Below are positions 24,818 to 33,735 of a stretch of 34,289 bases of DNA, piece by piece. The stretch comes from Lachnospiraceae bacterium (GTDB lineage: Bacteria; Bacillota; Clostridia; Lachnospirales; Lachnospiraceae), in assembly GCA_017633935.1 (NCBI GenBank), contig JAGBOJ010000041.1, positions 1-34,289 of the forward strand, written 5' to 3'. Both the position numbers and the translations under genes were made by a program. Numbering within the stretch: position 1 is the first letter of the stretch; each line of letters starts with the position of its first letter. The notes beneath the pieces were generated by a model that saw only the letters and a program-made list of their open reading frames with translations, had not been told where the DNA came from and ran no database searches.

Positions 24818-25756
24818 CTAAAAATGATTTTCCTTATTGTTATCAGTATAAATCGCTGTGATACCCATATCAAAATACTTTTTTTCAAGATTTCTATCCG
24901 TTACAGTATGAACATATAATGGAATTTTAGTTTTTTTCATAGTTGACAAAAAAAGCGGGTCATCTGCCCAGTAATACCAGAATGTATATCCAACCAACCT
25001 ATGATCTTTTGCAGCTTTAATAAGCTTATCTGGTGATCTTTCATCTTCATTTGTCCCAAAAAGTGTAAAAATTATATTCTTAAATCCTAATTGAGCAATA
25101 CCCTCATATTCACTTTCGTGATATATCTGAATTATAAACCTATCCATAAGATCAGGACAAAACTCTGCTATCTGCCTGCACCCCTCTTCATTTCCACCGA
25201 ATATATCCGTAATCACATATAAATCCTCATTTTCTCTCATAAAATCAGCGACATCTCCTAACCACATAGTAGAAAATTCATTATATCTTTTCAACTTCAA
25301 AAAATCTTCCTTTGTGACCGGATAATCCCTGATCAAGACATCATTTAGGTACAGATTTTCCCACTCATGTGAACAAAGCAAATACCCATCAGAAGAAAAT
25401 AGGAAGTCTATTTCAGCTACCCTATGTCCGTTTTCATACATTGTCTTCATTGCTTCCTTACTGTTAGTATATACATATTCTCTAGACGATATCCCTCCAG
25501 CTGACACAGCCCCACAAGCATGCATAACATATCTCTGTTCCCTAATCACCTCCCTGGTATGCCTTATTTCCCTTGAGACACAGGCATCGTTAACAAGCTC
25601 CTTACCCAACCACAAAGCAAACCAGCACATTAAGAGTACCATCAAAACCACTGACACCCTAAACAGACTTAAATAATGTTTCTTTCCACTTATGGTTATC
25701 ACAATAAATATTTTTATTCTATTTCTAAATTCTGTAAAGATATTTAAAAGCTTCAA
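24818..25756 (-). CDS. Membrane-anchored GDPD-family phosphodiesterase
   Basis: The 312-aa protein has a single membrane segment (about residues 28-50) and an external GDPD-type TIM-barrel domain. The expected landmarks are present: HACGAVSAGG near residue 77 in place of the usual HRG start, AEIDFLFSSDGYLLCSHEW (acidic residues near 114, second histidine near 129) and YVHTVTDRNLEKKYFDMGI. These enzymes cut glycerophosphodiesters. Directly downstream of an LTA-synthase-like gene, it may trim or remodel a glycerol-phosphate polymer (inference). The start overlaps the preceding small gene by 4 bases. The last part of the gene is AT-rich, like its neighbours. Confidence 0.82.
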   Translation of the reverse strand: MKLLNIFTEFRNRIKIFIVITISGKKHYLSLFRVSVVLMVLLMCWFALWLGKELVNDACVSREIRHTREVIREQRYVMHACGAVSAGGISSREYVYTNSKEAMKTMYENGHRVAEIDFLFSSDGYLLCSHEWENLYLNDVLIRDYPVTKEDFLKLKRYNEFSTMWLGDVADFMRENEDLYVITDIFGGNEEGCRQIAEFCPDLMDRFIIQIYHESEYEGIAQLGFKNIIFTLFGTNEDERSPDKLIKAAKDHRLVGYTFWYYWADDPLFLSTMKKTKIPLYVHTVTDRNLEKKYFDMGITAIYTDNNKENHF

Positions 25757-26079
25757 TTCACTGTATCCCTCATCTCTACACCAACCTGAATGAACTTGAC
25801 CAGCACAGCTGCTATTATGGGCATAATGATCGAAATAACAAAAATCACCAATGAAAGCTTTAATATAAGTGATGGCGAAAAATATGTCCAGCTAAAATCT
25901 CTTTCACCTCGCAAAAATAAAAATAAATTTATAACGCAGAAATCCATTAGAGCAAATCTTGCAGTGTTTATTACAAAAGGAATTATCTCACATTTTCTTT
26001 TACATATATTCATAAACGCAAAAGCAGATATGACTCCCGGACATATTATTAATAAAATCTGTATCCCTGCTGTTTCCAT
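25753..26079 (-). CDS. Small multi-pass membrane protein
   Basis: The 108-aa protein starts METAGIQILLIICPG, with GGGAGG five bases before the ATG at 26079. An upstream in-frame ATG would read into the end of the preceding gene. It has about three hydrophobic segments (about 5-22, 37-55 and 69-95) and no conserved motif I recognise. One base separates its start codon from the stop of the LTA-synthase-like gene, and its end overlaps the GDPD gene by 4 bases. It may be an accessory subunit of these two proteins (inference). It is too short and general to assign. Confidence 0.65.
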   Translation of the reverse strand: METAGIQILLIICPGVISAFAFMNICKRKCEIIPFVINTARFALMDFCVINLFLFLRGERDFSWTYFSPSLILKLSLVIFVISIIMPIIAAVLVKFIQVGVEMRDTVN

Positions 26080-26080
26080 G

Positions 26081-28336
26081 TTACCTCCCAAACATTTCAA
26101 AATATTGTACATTTTTATACTCATTTACCAGCTTGGCTGCATCTCCGACCTCCTCAAAGCTATGCCACTTTTTATCACTGGTAAGATACCCTTCTGAGTT
26201 TATAACCGGTATATCATCCCTCAGAGACAATAAATATTTTCCATAATCTGATATATCCAATCCGGCATAGTATTGTATCATAAACATAAGATAATTTATA
26301 CTTGTGACATCCTTTCCATCAAGCTTATATTCGTTTACGGTTCTTTCCGGTTCAAAATTTGCCCAAATAAAATATGGTACAATATATATCTTTTCATTGT
26401 TTTCAACCTCTTTTGTGTATCTTTTATTATCATTAGACATTATGCGGTCATCAAATTCGCTACCCAATACAGGCTGATGATCCCCAAAAAAACATACTAT
26501 GACCGGCTTACTACTTCTCTTAAGTTCCTGTATTAATCTTCTGTTTGCTTCATCCGTTTGTTTTATCAGTGATTCATACGCAATTACATTATCAAAATCT
26601 TTGTAATCCTCATCTACATCCACAATAATATCCTTATTTTCAAATTGCCATGTAGCATAACCTCCATGATTCTGCTCCGTAATGTTAAAAATAAAAACCG
26701 GTTCTTCGTGAGATGCATATTCGTCCAACACTCTTTCATAATCACCCTCATCACTCACAAAATCCCTCAAGGTCTCATATCCCTCAAAACCCTCTATTGA
26801 AATAAACTTATTAAAACCCATCTCAGAATAAACCCTTTTTCTCGCCCAGTTATTCGGAGTATCGGGGTGCATAGCAATACTCCCGTAAGATTGCTTAACC
26901 ATCTCCCTCGGGATTGAATATATATTATCAAAATGATAAACTGTATATGGTATTATTCCACTCAAAAACGCCATTGTATTTCCAGTCAGAAATTCAAATT
27001 CGCTTTTTGCCGTATTTCCTCCACGTGTAGAAACATAGGCGTTACCAATCTGTATAGTTCCTCCATCATCATAAAGAGAATAAAAAAAGTCGAGATGCTC
27101 CTTAGTCTTTTCAAATTGTCCCAGCACCGACAGATCGCTGAAGGATTCATTCATTATAACTATAATGGATGGCTTCATATCCTTATCAACCTTATAGGCA
27201 AATTTGCCGCTGCTCCTCTGCAACATTGCCATCACCTTTTCTTCATCATAATCGTCAGGTTTACTCACTCTGGTAAGTTGATATATCGCCAGAAAAGATA
27301 TCCCTGCTCCTTTGTCAATATATGTGCTGGACGGGTAATAAAGATCAGTATTCATATCAAAAAAGCTATCCAGATTTGAAAATCCGATAAAAATAATCAT
27401 TACACCCATCAATGCTGAAAAAGCCGTTATCCTGATCATAAGTCTGCTTCGCATTTCCTTGCTGGACAACTTTCCGCGATCGCATACAGTGTTGATAATG
27501 ACAGATGCGAACACAGTAAATAAGATTGACTTTACCAATGAATCGGAGAGAACATATTCATATCCGCCGGCCACGGTTGCTGCAGTAGAAATAGAAGCTA
27601 TATCAATGCTTATAAATGGACATCCCCTAAATTCGATCAAAAAATAATTTACAACCCCAAATAGAAATGAACCGATCAGAATAATATTTAAAATCTTCTT
27701 TCTGCTAATCGGAAGCAAACATAAACCTAATTCCATTAATAAACAGATAAAGATATTAATTCCTACCCATTTTAACTCAATATCGAAAACCTTCGGATTA
27801 TATGCCAGTTCACAGGCATAAAACATAGCAAATGGCACAAATAAATATAACAAACCATCCAGTAAACCTCTGAATTTCCGAAACCCAGACAATATACGTT
27901 TCAACATTGGCGGCAATAATAACAGAAAAATTATGATAAACTGTATACTTCCCTTGGACAACTTGCCGTATATTATATTTTTAATTCCCGCAGATTCCGT
28001 ACATATATTTCCCTCGGAAATGTTATAAAACATAAATACCATCAAGGCCATACAAAAAAGAGAATAAACATACTGTTTTTTGCTTTCTCCCAAGAAAACA
28101 GTTCTATAAAGTATATGATCAGAATAAATCAATAAAAAAATCCAAATAATATAATTAGGAGTCTCCCCCTTTTCTGAAAACAAAAAATCTGCTGCCGTCA
28201 AGCTCAAACTCGCAACCATCGCTATGAGCAGATAACATATCTGTTTTTTTCTTTTGTTGCTTACCTCCTTGTCCCAACTGCTGTATCCCACTGCCAATGT
28301 CGCACAGATACAAAGTATTATTGTAATGGAATACAT
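26081..28336 (-). CDS. LTA-synthase-like membrane phosphotransferase (sulfatase fold)
   Basis: The 751-aa protein has a long membrane part (about residues 1-330, roughly ten segments, more than the five of LtaS). An external alkaline-phosphatase/sulfatase domain follows. The catalytic pattern of the LTA synthase family is present: a metal-binding glutamate in IIVIMNESFSDL (near 395), the nucleophile threonine in STRGGNTAKSEFEFLTGN (near 442), FNITEQNHGGY, and the Asp-His of FFGDHQPVLG (near 620). Such enzymes move glycerol phosphate from phosphatidylglycerol to a polymer, glycolipid or glycan. The larger membrane part suggests MdoB/LtaS-like decoration rather than classic LTA synthesis (inference). 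It overlaps the upstream gene by 19 bases. Confidence 0.85.
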   Translation of the reverse strand: MYSITIILCICATLAVGYSSWDKEVSNKRKKQICYLLIAMVASLSLTAADFLFSEKGETPNYIIWIFLLIYSDHILYRTVFLGESKKQYVYSLFCMALMVFMFYNISEGNICTESAGIKNIIYGKLSKGSIQFIIIFLLLLPPMLKRILSGFRKFRGLLDGLLYLFVPFAMFYACELAYNPKVFDIELKWVGINIFICLLMELGLCLLPISRKKILNIILIGSFLFGVVNYFLIEFRGCPFISIDIASISTAATVAGGYEYVLSDSLVKSILFTVFASVIINTVCDRGKLSSKEMRSRLMIRITAFSALMGVMIIFIGFSNLDSFFDMNTDLYYPSSTYIDKGAGISFLAIYQLTRVSKPDDYDEEKVMAMLQRSSGKFAYKVDKDMKPSIIVIMNESFSDLSVLGQFEKTKEHLDFFYSLYDDGGTIQIGNAYVSTRGGNTAKSEFEFLTGNTMAFLSGIIPYTVYHFDNIYSIPREMVKQSYGSIAMHPDTPNNWARKRVYSEMGFNKFISIEGFEGYETLRDFVSDEGDYERVLDEYASHEEPVFIFNITEQNHGGYATWQFENKDIIVDVDEDYKDFDNVIAYESLIKQTDEANRRLIQELKRSSKPVIVCFFGDHQPVLGSEFDDRIMSNDNKRYTKEVENNEKIYIVPYFIWANFEPERTVNEYKLDGKDVTSINYLMFMIQYYAGLDISDYGKYLLSLRDDIPVINSEGYLTSDKKWHSFEEVGDAAKLVNEYKNVQYFEMFGR

Positions 28337-29904
28337 AATTTGTCACCTTCCCTTTTATACACTATCAAATTCTCATTTTCATATTCCTTGCCGTATCCAG
28401 ACAACATATCCTTTATTTCCACTGTATTTACTCCACCTGTTTTGTTTATAATAAGCCATCCCATATTATTATCACCTATATTCTCAATACAATAATTAAT
28501 TCCAAAACCTGTAGGTACCTCAAGACAAGCTCCTGAAATATCCCCATACCATGCTATAGTATTAGCCCATCTGTCATTCGGTCTGATCTCCATTATTTTA
28601 CTTAATATCTCGTTCTCATCTTTTATATGGGCCATATTATCATAAGCAACATGGCTTTCTGCATATACATCATTTACATACCTCCAAGAAATAGGTATGG
28701 TAAAAATACTGAATAAAATTAATGCGAACAACTTCTTTTTTTCATTAAATATTATCAAAATTAATACGAGAACAATCATCGCACAATTAAGACTTCTTAC
28801 AAGTGTAATCTCATCATCCGTATATAAAGCACCAAATGCAAATACATATCCCCAGATAAACCACGCTGCAAGACAAACACTGCCCATATTCTGTTTTCTT
28901 ATGAATCTGTATATTCCCAAAATAAGTATATATATACATATGATAACAATCATTCCGAGATAAACAGAATACATGCCATACTCCCTATCCCTTATATTTA
29001 TCAGGTTCAGCGGTCCAAATCTGGCGAGATTTCTATACATCATATATAAGGTCTTCCTTATTCCTAAAATAAATCCCTCCTCAAAAAACCCTATAAAAGC
29101 CTTTAATACATTAGGATCCCCTGTGAGTGTATATTCCGCAGATGTTATACCATTTATCATCCTGCATAATGCCATTACGAGAAATGATATCAGCATATTT
29201 AGACCAAATCTCACTATCCCGGTTCTTCCTCGTAATATAATCATCAAGTATACTGGTACAAAGAAAATAAAGATGTCATAACTGAGAACCGCATATATCA
29301 GGAAACATGGTATCAGTCCATATACATACCATTTTTGTCGTTTCTTTCTATATATACTAACAAGAAATCCACATATCAATATCGAAAAAGCATATCTTTC
29401 CCCTTCGTTCATTGCTGATATGGAATATCTTATCGTCACAGGTGAAAATATATACGAGAGCTGAAGAAGCACGATTTTTTTTTCGTCGAGCTCTGCTAAT
29501 AATGAAAAAAGCAACAATGCAACTCCCAACATATAAAGATTTATAATATGTCTGGAGTATATTTTCATACCAAACAGCCTGCAAAGAATCACATAAGGCG
29601 GAAAAGGGAAGAACCCCCATGCCCCATATGTCCCCACTGCAGCATGTGAGCCATTATAACCAAAATACCCCTGTGGCATAGTATATTTTTCTGATGCCGC
29701 AGTCTGTAAATGCCAGAAAATTTCATCACTGTTGTAAGGCGCAGTACGCGCAATATTAAATCCGTTACCGCCAAGCACACTCAAAAAAATGTCCGTAATA
29801 AACGGTAACAAAAAGGAGCACGACAGCAGAATCATTTTTTGATTTCTCTTAAATATTTCAGGCACCTGCATCTCCCATCGCCTTTTTACTATGCTTTGAT
29901 CCAT
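28318..29904 (-). CDS. GT-C type polytopic membrane protein, AT-rich gene
   Basis: The 528-aa protein has about eleven hydrophobic segments. After the first one (about 24-44) an external loop carries RTAPYNSDEIFWHLQTA, with D60-E61 in the place of the GT-C acidic pair. A soluble C-terminal tail (about 420-528) follows the last helix. This points to a polyprenyl-phosphate-sugar dependent glycosyltransferase, but I recognised no named family. The start at 29904 overlaps the upstream gene by 47 bases. ATG codons 11 and 23 codons later are possible alternatives, and no strong binding site decides it. The gene is AT-rich and contains a nine-A run at codons for DEKKI (29483-29475). Confidence 0.68.
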   Translation of the reverse strand: MDQSIVKRRWEMQVPEIFKRNQKMILLSCSFLLPFITDIFLSVLGGNGFNIARTAPYNSDEIFWHLQTAASEKYTMPQGYFGYNGSHAAVGTYGAWGFFPFPPYVILCRLFGMKIYSRHIINLYMLGVALLLFSLLAELDEKKIVLLQLSYIFSPVTIRYSISAMNEGERYAFSILICGFLVSIYRKKRQKWYVYGLIPCFLIYAVLSYDIFIFFVPVYLMIILRGRTGIVRFGLNMLISFLVMALCRMINGITSAEYTLTGDPNVLKAFIGFFEEGFILGIRKTLYMMYRNLARFGPLNLINIRDREYGMYSVYLGMIVIICIYILILGIYRFIRKQNMGSVCLAAWFIWGYVFAFGALYTDDEITLVRSLNCAMIVLVLILIIFNEKKKLFALILFSIFTIPISWRYVNDVYAESHVAYDNMAHIKDENEILSKIMEIRPNDRWANTIAWYGDISGACLEVPTGFGINYCIENIGDNNMGWLIINKTGGVNTVEIKDMLSGYGKEYENENLIVYKREGDKLCIPLQ

Positions 29905-32053
29905 AGGCTCTTATCATAATAAAAATACCGTATAACATCACTGCCACACTGACAAAATCAGAAAAAACAAACAGAATATTCTCCTTATATCCGATATTCA
30001 CACTTCCCCCAAATTTTTTTGGAACCATTATACATACTACTCCATTCTCCGACTTCATCAACGGCAGCTCCGCTGACGTATAACCCGGATAATAAGCCAC
30101 AGGCAGATCTATATACCCCTCATCTCCCTTATTCTCTACAAAAAATGAGATGTTGCTTCCTGTCTTGTCGTATTGTGAAATATGTATCTCTTCCCCCGAT
30201 GTTCCAATATAGGGATCCCTTTTTACAAGTGTCTCATGAGTTACCCCTTTTGGATAATATTCATCAGCAATGCCGACAAGTGTGGTATCCAGATCCATGA
30301 GAGTCATAGAAAACATATCATTTTTCTGGATCACATTATCTGTAAGAGCAGCAGACTGAACATAAGCCAGAACACACACAGCTGATACCAGAATAAATCT
30401 GATTATACCATATTCCCCATACTTTTCTTCGACCCACAGCAATCCAATAACAGAGGCTACTACTAAACAGATAGTCATCGGTTCACACATTCTCGCAGGA
30501 AACTGGATATTAAATATGAGTTTTTGCAGGAATCCTCCCATATGCGCCAGTCTGTCCCATGGAAAATAACGGGTCGACATAAAAGCTGTCACTATTCCGC
30601 ATATTAAAGCCCACACAGCAGGTTTTGCGTAGCGACTTCCCTTTTCATAAAAGACCGGTACAAGAAACAGACACATCAGTACAGATGCTCCGATTCCATA
30701 CGGTATAATCCCCGATATATACGGATCATTTATCCTTGGATACATAAATACAACAAACAACTGTGTGACCGACAATCCTCTGCCCTGTATATAGTCATAA
30801 AAGGAATTATATTCTTCTCTGTAATAATAGAAAAAAGGAATTATATACCATAAATTTACCATCACTGTAAAAAGTATGCTTTTTACTGACTGAATAATGA
30901 CATTTTTTCTGAAAAACTCCTTATGATATATCAGAGCCGCCAGAATACATCCCACCGCCACATAGATTACCGACAGGATATGCGACTGAAGCACTATTGT
31001 GAATCCGATTGCAAGATACAGGTATGCTTTGTCAGACTTTTCTTTAATAATCAGATACATGGCATATGCGATAAGAGGGAATGCCATATAAGCCAGATAT
31101 TCTCCAACGGACTGCCTGTAATAGACATCCCCTATCCTGTATGGTGAAAGGGTATATAGCACGGCTCCGCAGAAGGCTGCCCACTCCTTATTAAATAATC
31201 CCTTAAAGCTGAAATAAGCTATCAGCACAGTTGCGATGTTGGCCGACACGACAAACAGCTTAAACGCTCCGACAATAGTGAAAGAACATATCCTCAGTAA
31301 CGCCGGCAGGTATAAAAACAATTCCGGATAAAAAACCGATGATGCATATCCGTATCCGTATGTCTGTATCGGCTGTATTCGTGCGGGAAGCTGTCCCGAT
31401 AACAGGGCCTCTTTTAAGCCCTCTATCCTCAGCAAATGTGTCGGAACATCATAAGTGTCATTAAGCCCGTGAAACAATAATGGGATACAACTTACGAAAA
31501 TAAGGAGAACGAGACCCGATGCTACCATTCTGTCATCCCTATCCGTCCTTATTTTCCGGTATTTTTTAACCAGTAAATATGATATGTCAAAAAGAACAAA
31601 CAGCAAAAGCAGCCTCAAGGCATATATCTGTCCCATCTGACTGTTTTTTTCGACAACGATACTGTCGATTGAGAAACCTTCCCCTATATTATCAATATCC
31701 AATACAAGGTCCGATGTATCAAAATTAAGAAGGATCGAAAGCTTCTTTTCCTCAGAATAATCAGAAAAACGGCCCCTGACCGATGATTGGAACCATGCGT
31801 CTACCGCCTTAAGATCATTAGCGGGATCACTTTCAAAGCAATATGCGGTTTTATCGTCTAAGGCTCTGTAATGTATGATAATATCATAACTTCCGGTCTT
31901 AAAAACATTATCAAAACAATACCTCGCAGAGTTTTCACTTATCTTATCGATATGGTATTCTGCCCCGTATGGCTCATTTTTTGAAACCGACGCTATGATA
32001 AATATCAATATGCACAGAAACGCCTGAATTGTAATTATTGCTGCTTTTTTCAT
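29858..32053 (-). CDS. PTPS-related/YfhO-like polytopic membrane protein, second copy
   Basis: The 731-aa protein has the same build as 528-2690. There is one N-terminal membrane segment, an external domain of about 100 residues (30-140), about a dozen helices, a C-terminal external domain (about 590-695) and a last membrane segment. Shared motifs are DVPTHLLRIEGL near residue 200, YPELFLYLPALLRI, and PVAYYPGYTS in the C-terminal domain. The family is annotated '6-pyruvoyl-tetrahydropterin synthase related' and is probably a GT-C-like enzyme that adds a side-branch sugar (inference). Its start overlaps the preceding stop as ATGA. It lies in the middle of the envelope cluster. Confidence 0.82.
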   Translation of the reverse strand: MKKAAIITIQAFLCILIFIIASVSKNEPYGAEYHIDKISENSARYCFDNVFKTGSYDIIIHYRALDDKTAYCFESDPANDLKAVDAWFQSSVRGRFSDYSEEKKLSILLNFDTSDLVLDIDNIGEGFSIDSIVVEKNSQMGQIYALRLLLLFVLFDISYLLVKKYRKIRTDRDDRMVASGLVLLIFVSCIPLLFHGLNDTYDVPTHLLRIEGLKEALLSGQLPARIQPIQTYGYGYASSVFYPELFLYLPALLRICSFTIVGAFKLFVVSANIATVLIAYFSFKGLFNKEWAAFCGAVLYTLSPYRIGDVYYRQSVGEYLAYMAFPLIAYAMYLIIKEKSDKAYLYLAIGFTIVLQSHILSVIYVAVGCILAALIYHKEFFRKNVIIQSVKSILFTVMVNLWYIIPFFYYYREEYNSFYDYIQGRGLSVTQLFVVFMYPRINDPYISGIIPYGIGASVLMCLFLVPVFYEKGSRYAKPAVWALICGIVTAFMSTRYFPWDRLAHMGGFLQKLIFNIQFPARMCEPMTICLVVASVIGLLWVEEKYGEYGIIRFILVSAVCVLAYVQSAALTDNVIQKNDMFSMTLMDLDTTLVGIADEYYPKGVTHETLVKRDPYIGTSGEEIHISQYDKTGSNISFFVENKGDEGYIDLPVAYYPGYTSAELPLMKSENGVVCIMVPKKFGGSVNIGYKENILFVFSDFVSVAVMLYGIFIMIRAYGSKHSKKAMGDAGA

Positions 32054-33735
32054 TTTTTCAACAATTTATAACTGATATCGCTTTCCTTAACAGTATACCC
32101 CATATTGCGTGCCATGTCATTTATGATCTCAGGACTCCACTGCTTATCCTCCAGCTTTGAAAAATAAACATATTCCGGTATCTTATCCTCATGCAGACTG
32201 CACCATAGTTCAAATTTTTCCGCGGTATTATCATCCACATAACCGATCCACGGTGAAAATGTGCCATATGGCAGTCCCACATACAGATACTCCCATGTAT
32301 TCAATGTCATAAAAGCGATCCTTGCATTACTTCCATCTGCTTTAAGCGCCTTAAATTCCTCTATATCCCCTATAATCCGATCATATGTCTCAACCTTGTC
32401 CCCTGTTGTCCTCAGCCCTTTTAACGGACCTCTTGTATAAAATGTATCCAGATTTTCCGTGCGTACACTTTCCCAATAGGTGTTACGGGACATAGAGATA
32501 CTCTCTGTAAGCAGCTGGAATGCAATAAGACATAAGACGATATATATTATATATTTATTCACACCATCTTTTTTTATCTGCTCCCTTGCATACGATATGC
32601 ACAATATAACAGATGCTGCATCGGATATGGCGAGTGCCATAGAGATCACATAAATATCCTGATCTGATGCGAGATGAAGAAAAGCCGCATATAACACACC
32701 CCATAGCCACATAAAACTGAATATCCTTTTTTCTTTATTTTCGGAAAGAATATATGCCGTTAATCCCATTACCGAAAACGGCACCATAAACAGATTTGTG
32801 ATCACCGTCAAAGAAAACCTTAAAAGACACAATATCACTGCAGCCGAATTTATTCCGAAATATATTATTCCATGTCCTTTTCTGTGCTTATCAAAAAGCA
32901 TTACCGCAAAAACACCTGCCCAGATAAAACACCACGGAGAATAATAACGGTATATTTTTATCAGGGGCAGGACAAAAATATCAAAAAAGCTCTTTGACCC
33001 ATGAGTCTTATCATTTAATATATAAGGAATACTTCTGAACAGTTCGGGAAGAGATATTCTTGAAAAAACTATCACCAGAAAAATAATAAAGACTGTACCG
33101 ACACCGGCTAATGAACCTGCAAAGGCCCTCATATTTAATATTTCTGACTGTTTCTTTAACAGGTGAGCTGCCATGGCGGTGACGGCATATATCGCATAAA
33201 GCAGCGCAAGAAACGGATTGCAAAGCACAGCACAGGCAAATAAAACCCCGCAGATGAACATTATCCGACATTTTCCGGTATCTAAACAGGCAAGTATAGC
33301 TCCCGTAAGCATCATAAAAGCCAGCCCCATAGAATCATAATTAAGAGACATTATGTTTAACGGTATAAACATCAGATATACCGGTACAGCCCATATATAG
33401 ACCTTATCCTTCTTTTTCAGAATAAAATACAGAAGCAGGGATAATCCGGTCTGCAAAATAACATATAGGATCCTGAATGCGATAACTATTCCTTCGGTGC
33501 CGCCGGATATTTTCTCATATATGTATACCGGCAATAAAAGAAATATACTGCTCATCTGAGCAGCATTCCATTCGTCAAGAAAATAGGCATCTCCCATAAG
33601 AATCCTGTGCGGTATGGCAATATAATAGGGCTCATCATATGCACCCCAGCCATAAGGTATCTTCCAGATAAGAAGAAATACAGTCAGTGCGGCTATAATA
33701 TAAAATAATATATCCTTTTTAAGTATCCTTTGCAT
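32050..33735 (-). CDS. GT-C type membrane glycosyltransferase-like protein
   Basis: The 561-aa protein has a first membrane segment at about 9-24, followed by YGWGAYDEPYYIAIPHRIL. D34-E35 match the acidic pair of GT39/PMT-like enzymes. About eleven further hydrophobic segments and a soluble C-terminal region (about 425-561, starting near RNTYWESVRTENLDTF) complete it. The C-terminal region may bind the acceptor glycan. It overlaps the SGNH-protein gene by 17 bases and the next gene by 4 bases. The donor is probably a polyprenyl-phosphate sugar; substrate unknown. Confidence 0.72.
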   Translation of the reverse strand: MQRILKKDILFYIIAALTVFLLIWKIPYGWGAYDEPYYIAIPHRILMGDAYFLDEWNAAQMSSIFLLLPVYIYEKISGGTEGIVIAFRILYVILQTGLSLLLYFILKKKDKVYIWAVPVYLMFIPLNIMSLNYDSMGLAFMMLTGAILACLDTGKCRIMFICGVLFACAVLCNPFLALLYAIYAVTAMAAHLLKKQSEILNMRAFAGSLAGVGTVFIIFLVIVFSRISLPELFRSIPYILNDKTHGSKSFFDIFVLPLIKIYRYYSPWCFIWAGVFAVMLFDKHRKGHGIIYFGINSAAVILCLLRFSLTVITNLFMVPFSVMGLTAYILSENKEKRIFSFMWLWGVLYAAFLHLASDQDIYVISMALAISDAASVILCISYAREQIKKDGVNKYIIYIVLCLIAFQLLTESISMSRNTYWESVRTENLDTFYTRGPLKGLRTTGDKVETYDRIIGDIEEFKALKADGSNARIAFMTLNTWEYLYVGLPYGTFSPWIGYVDDNTAEKFELWCSLHEDKIPEYVYFSKLEDKQWSPEIINDMARNMGYTVKESDISYKLLKK

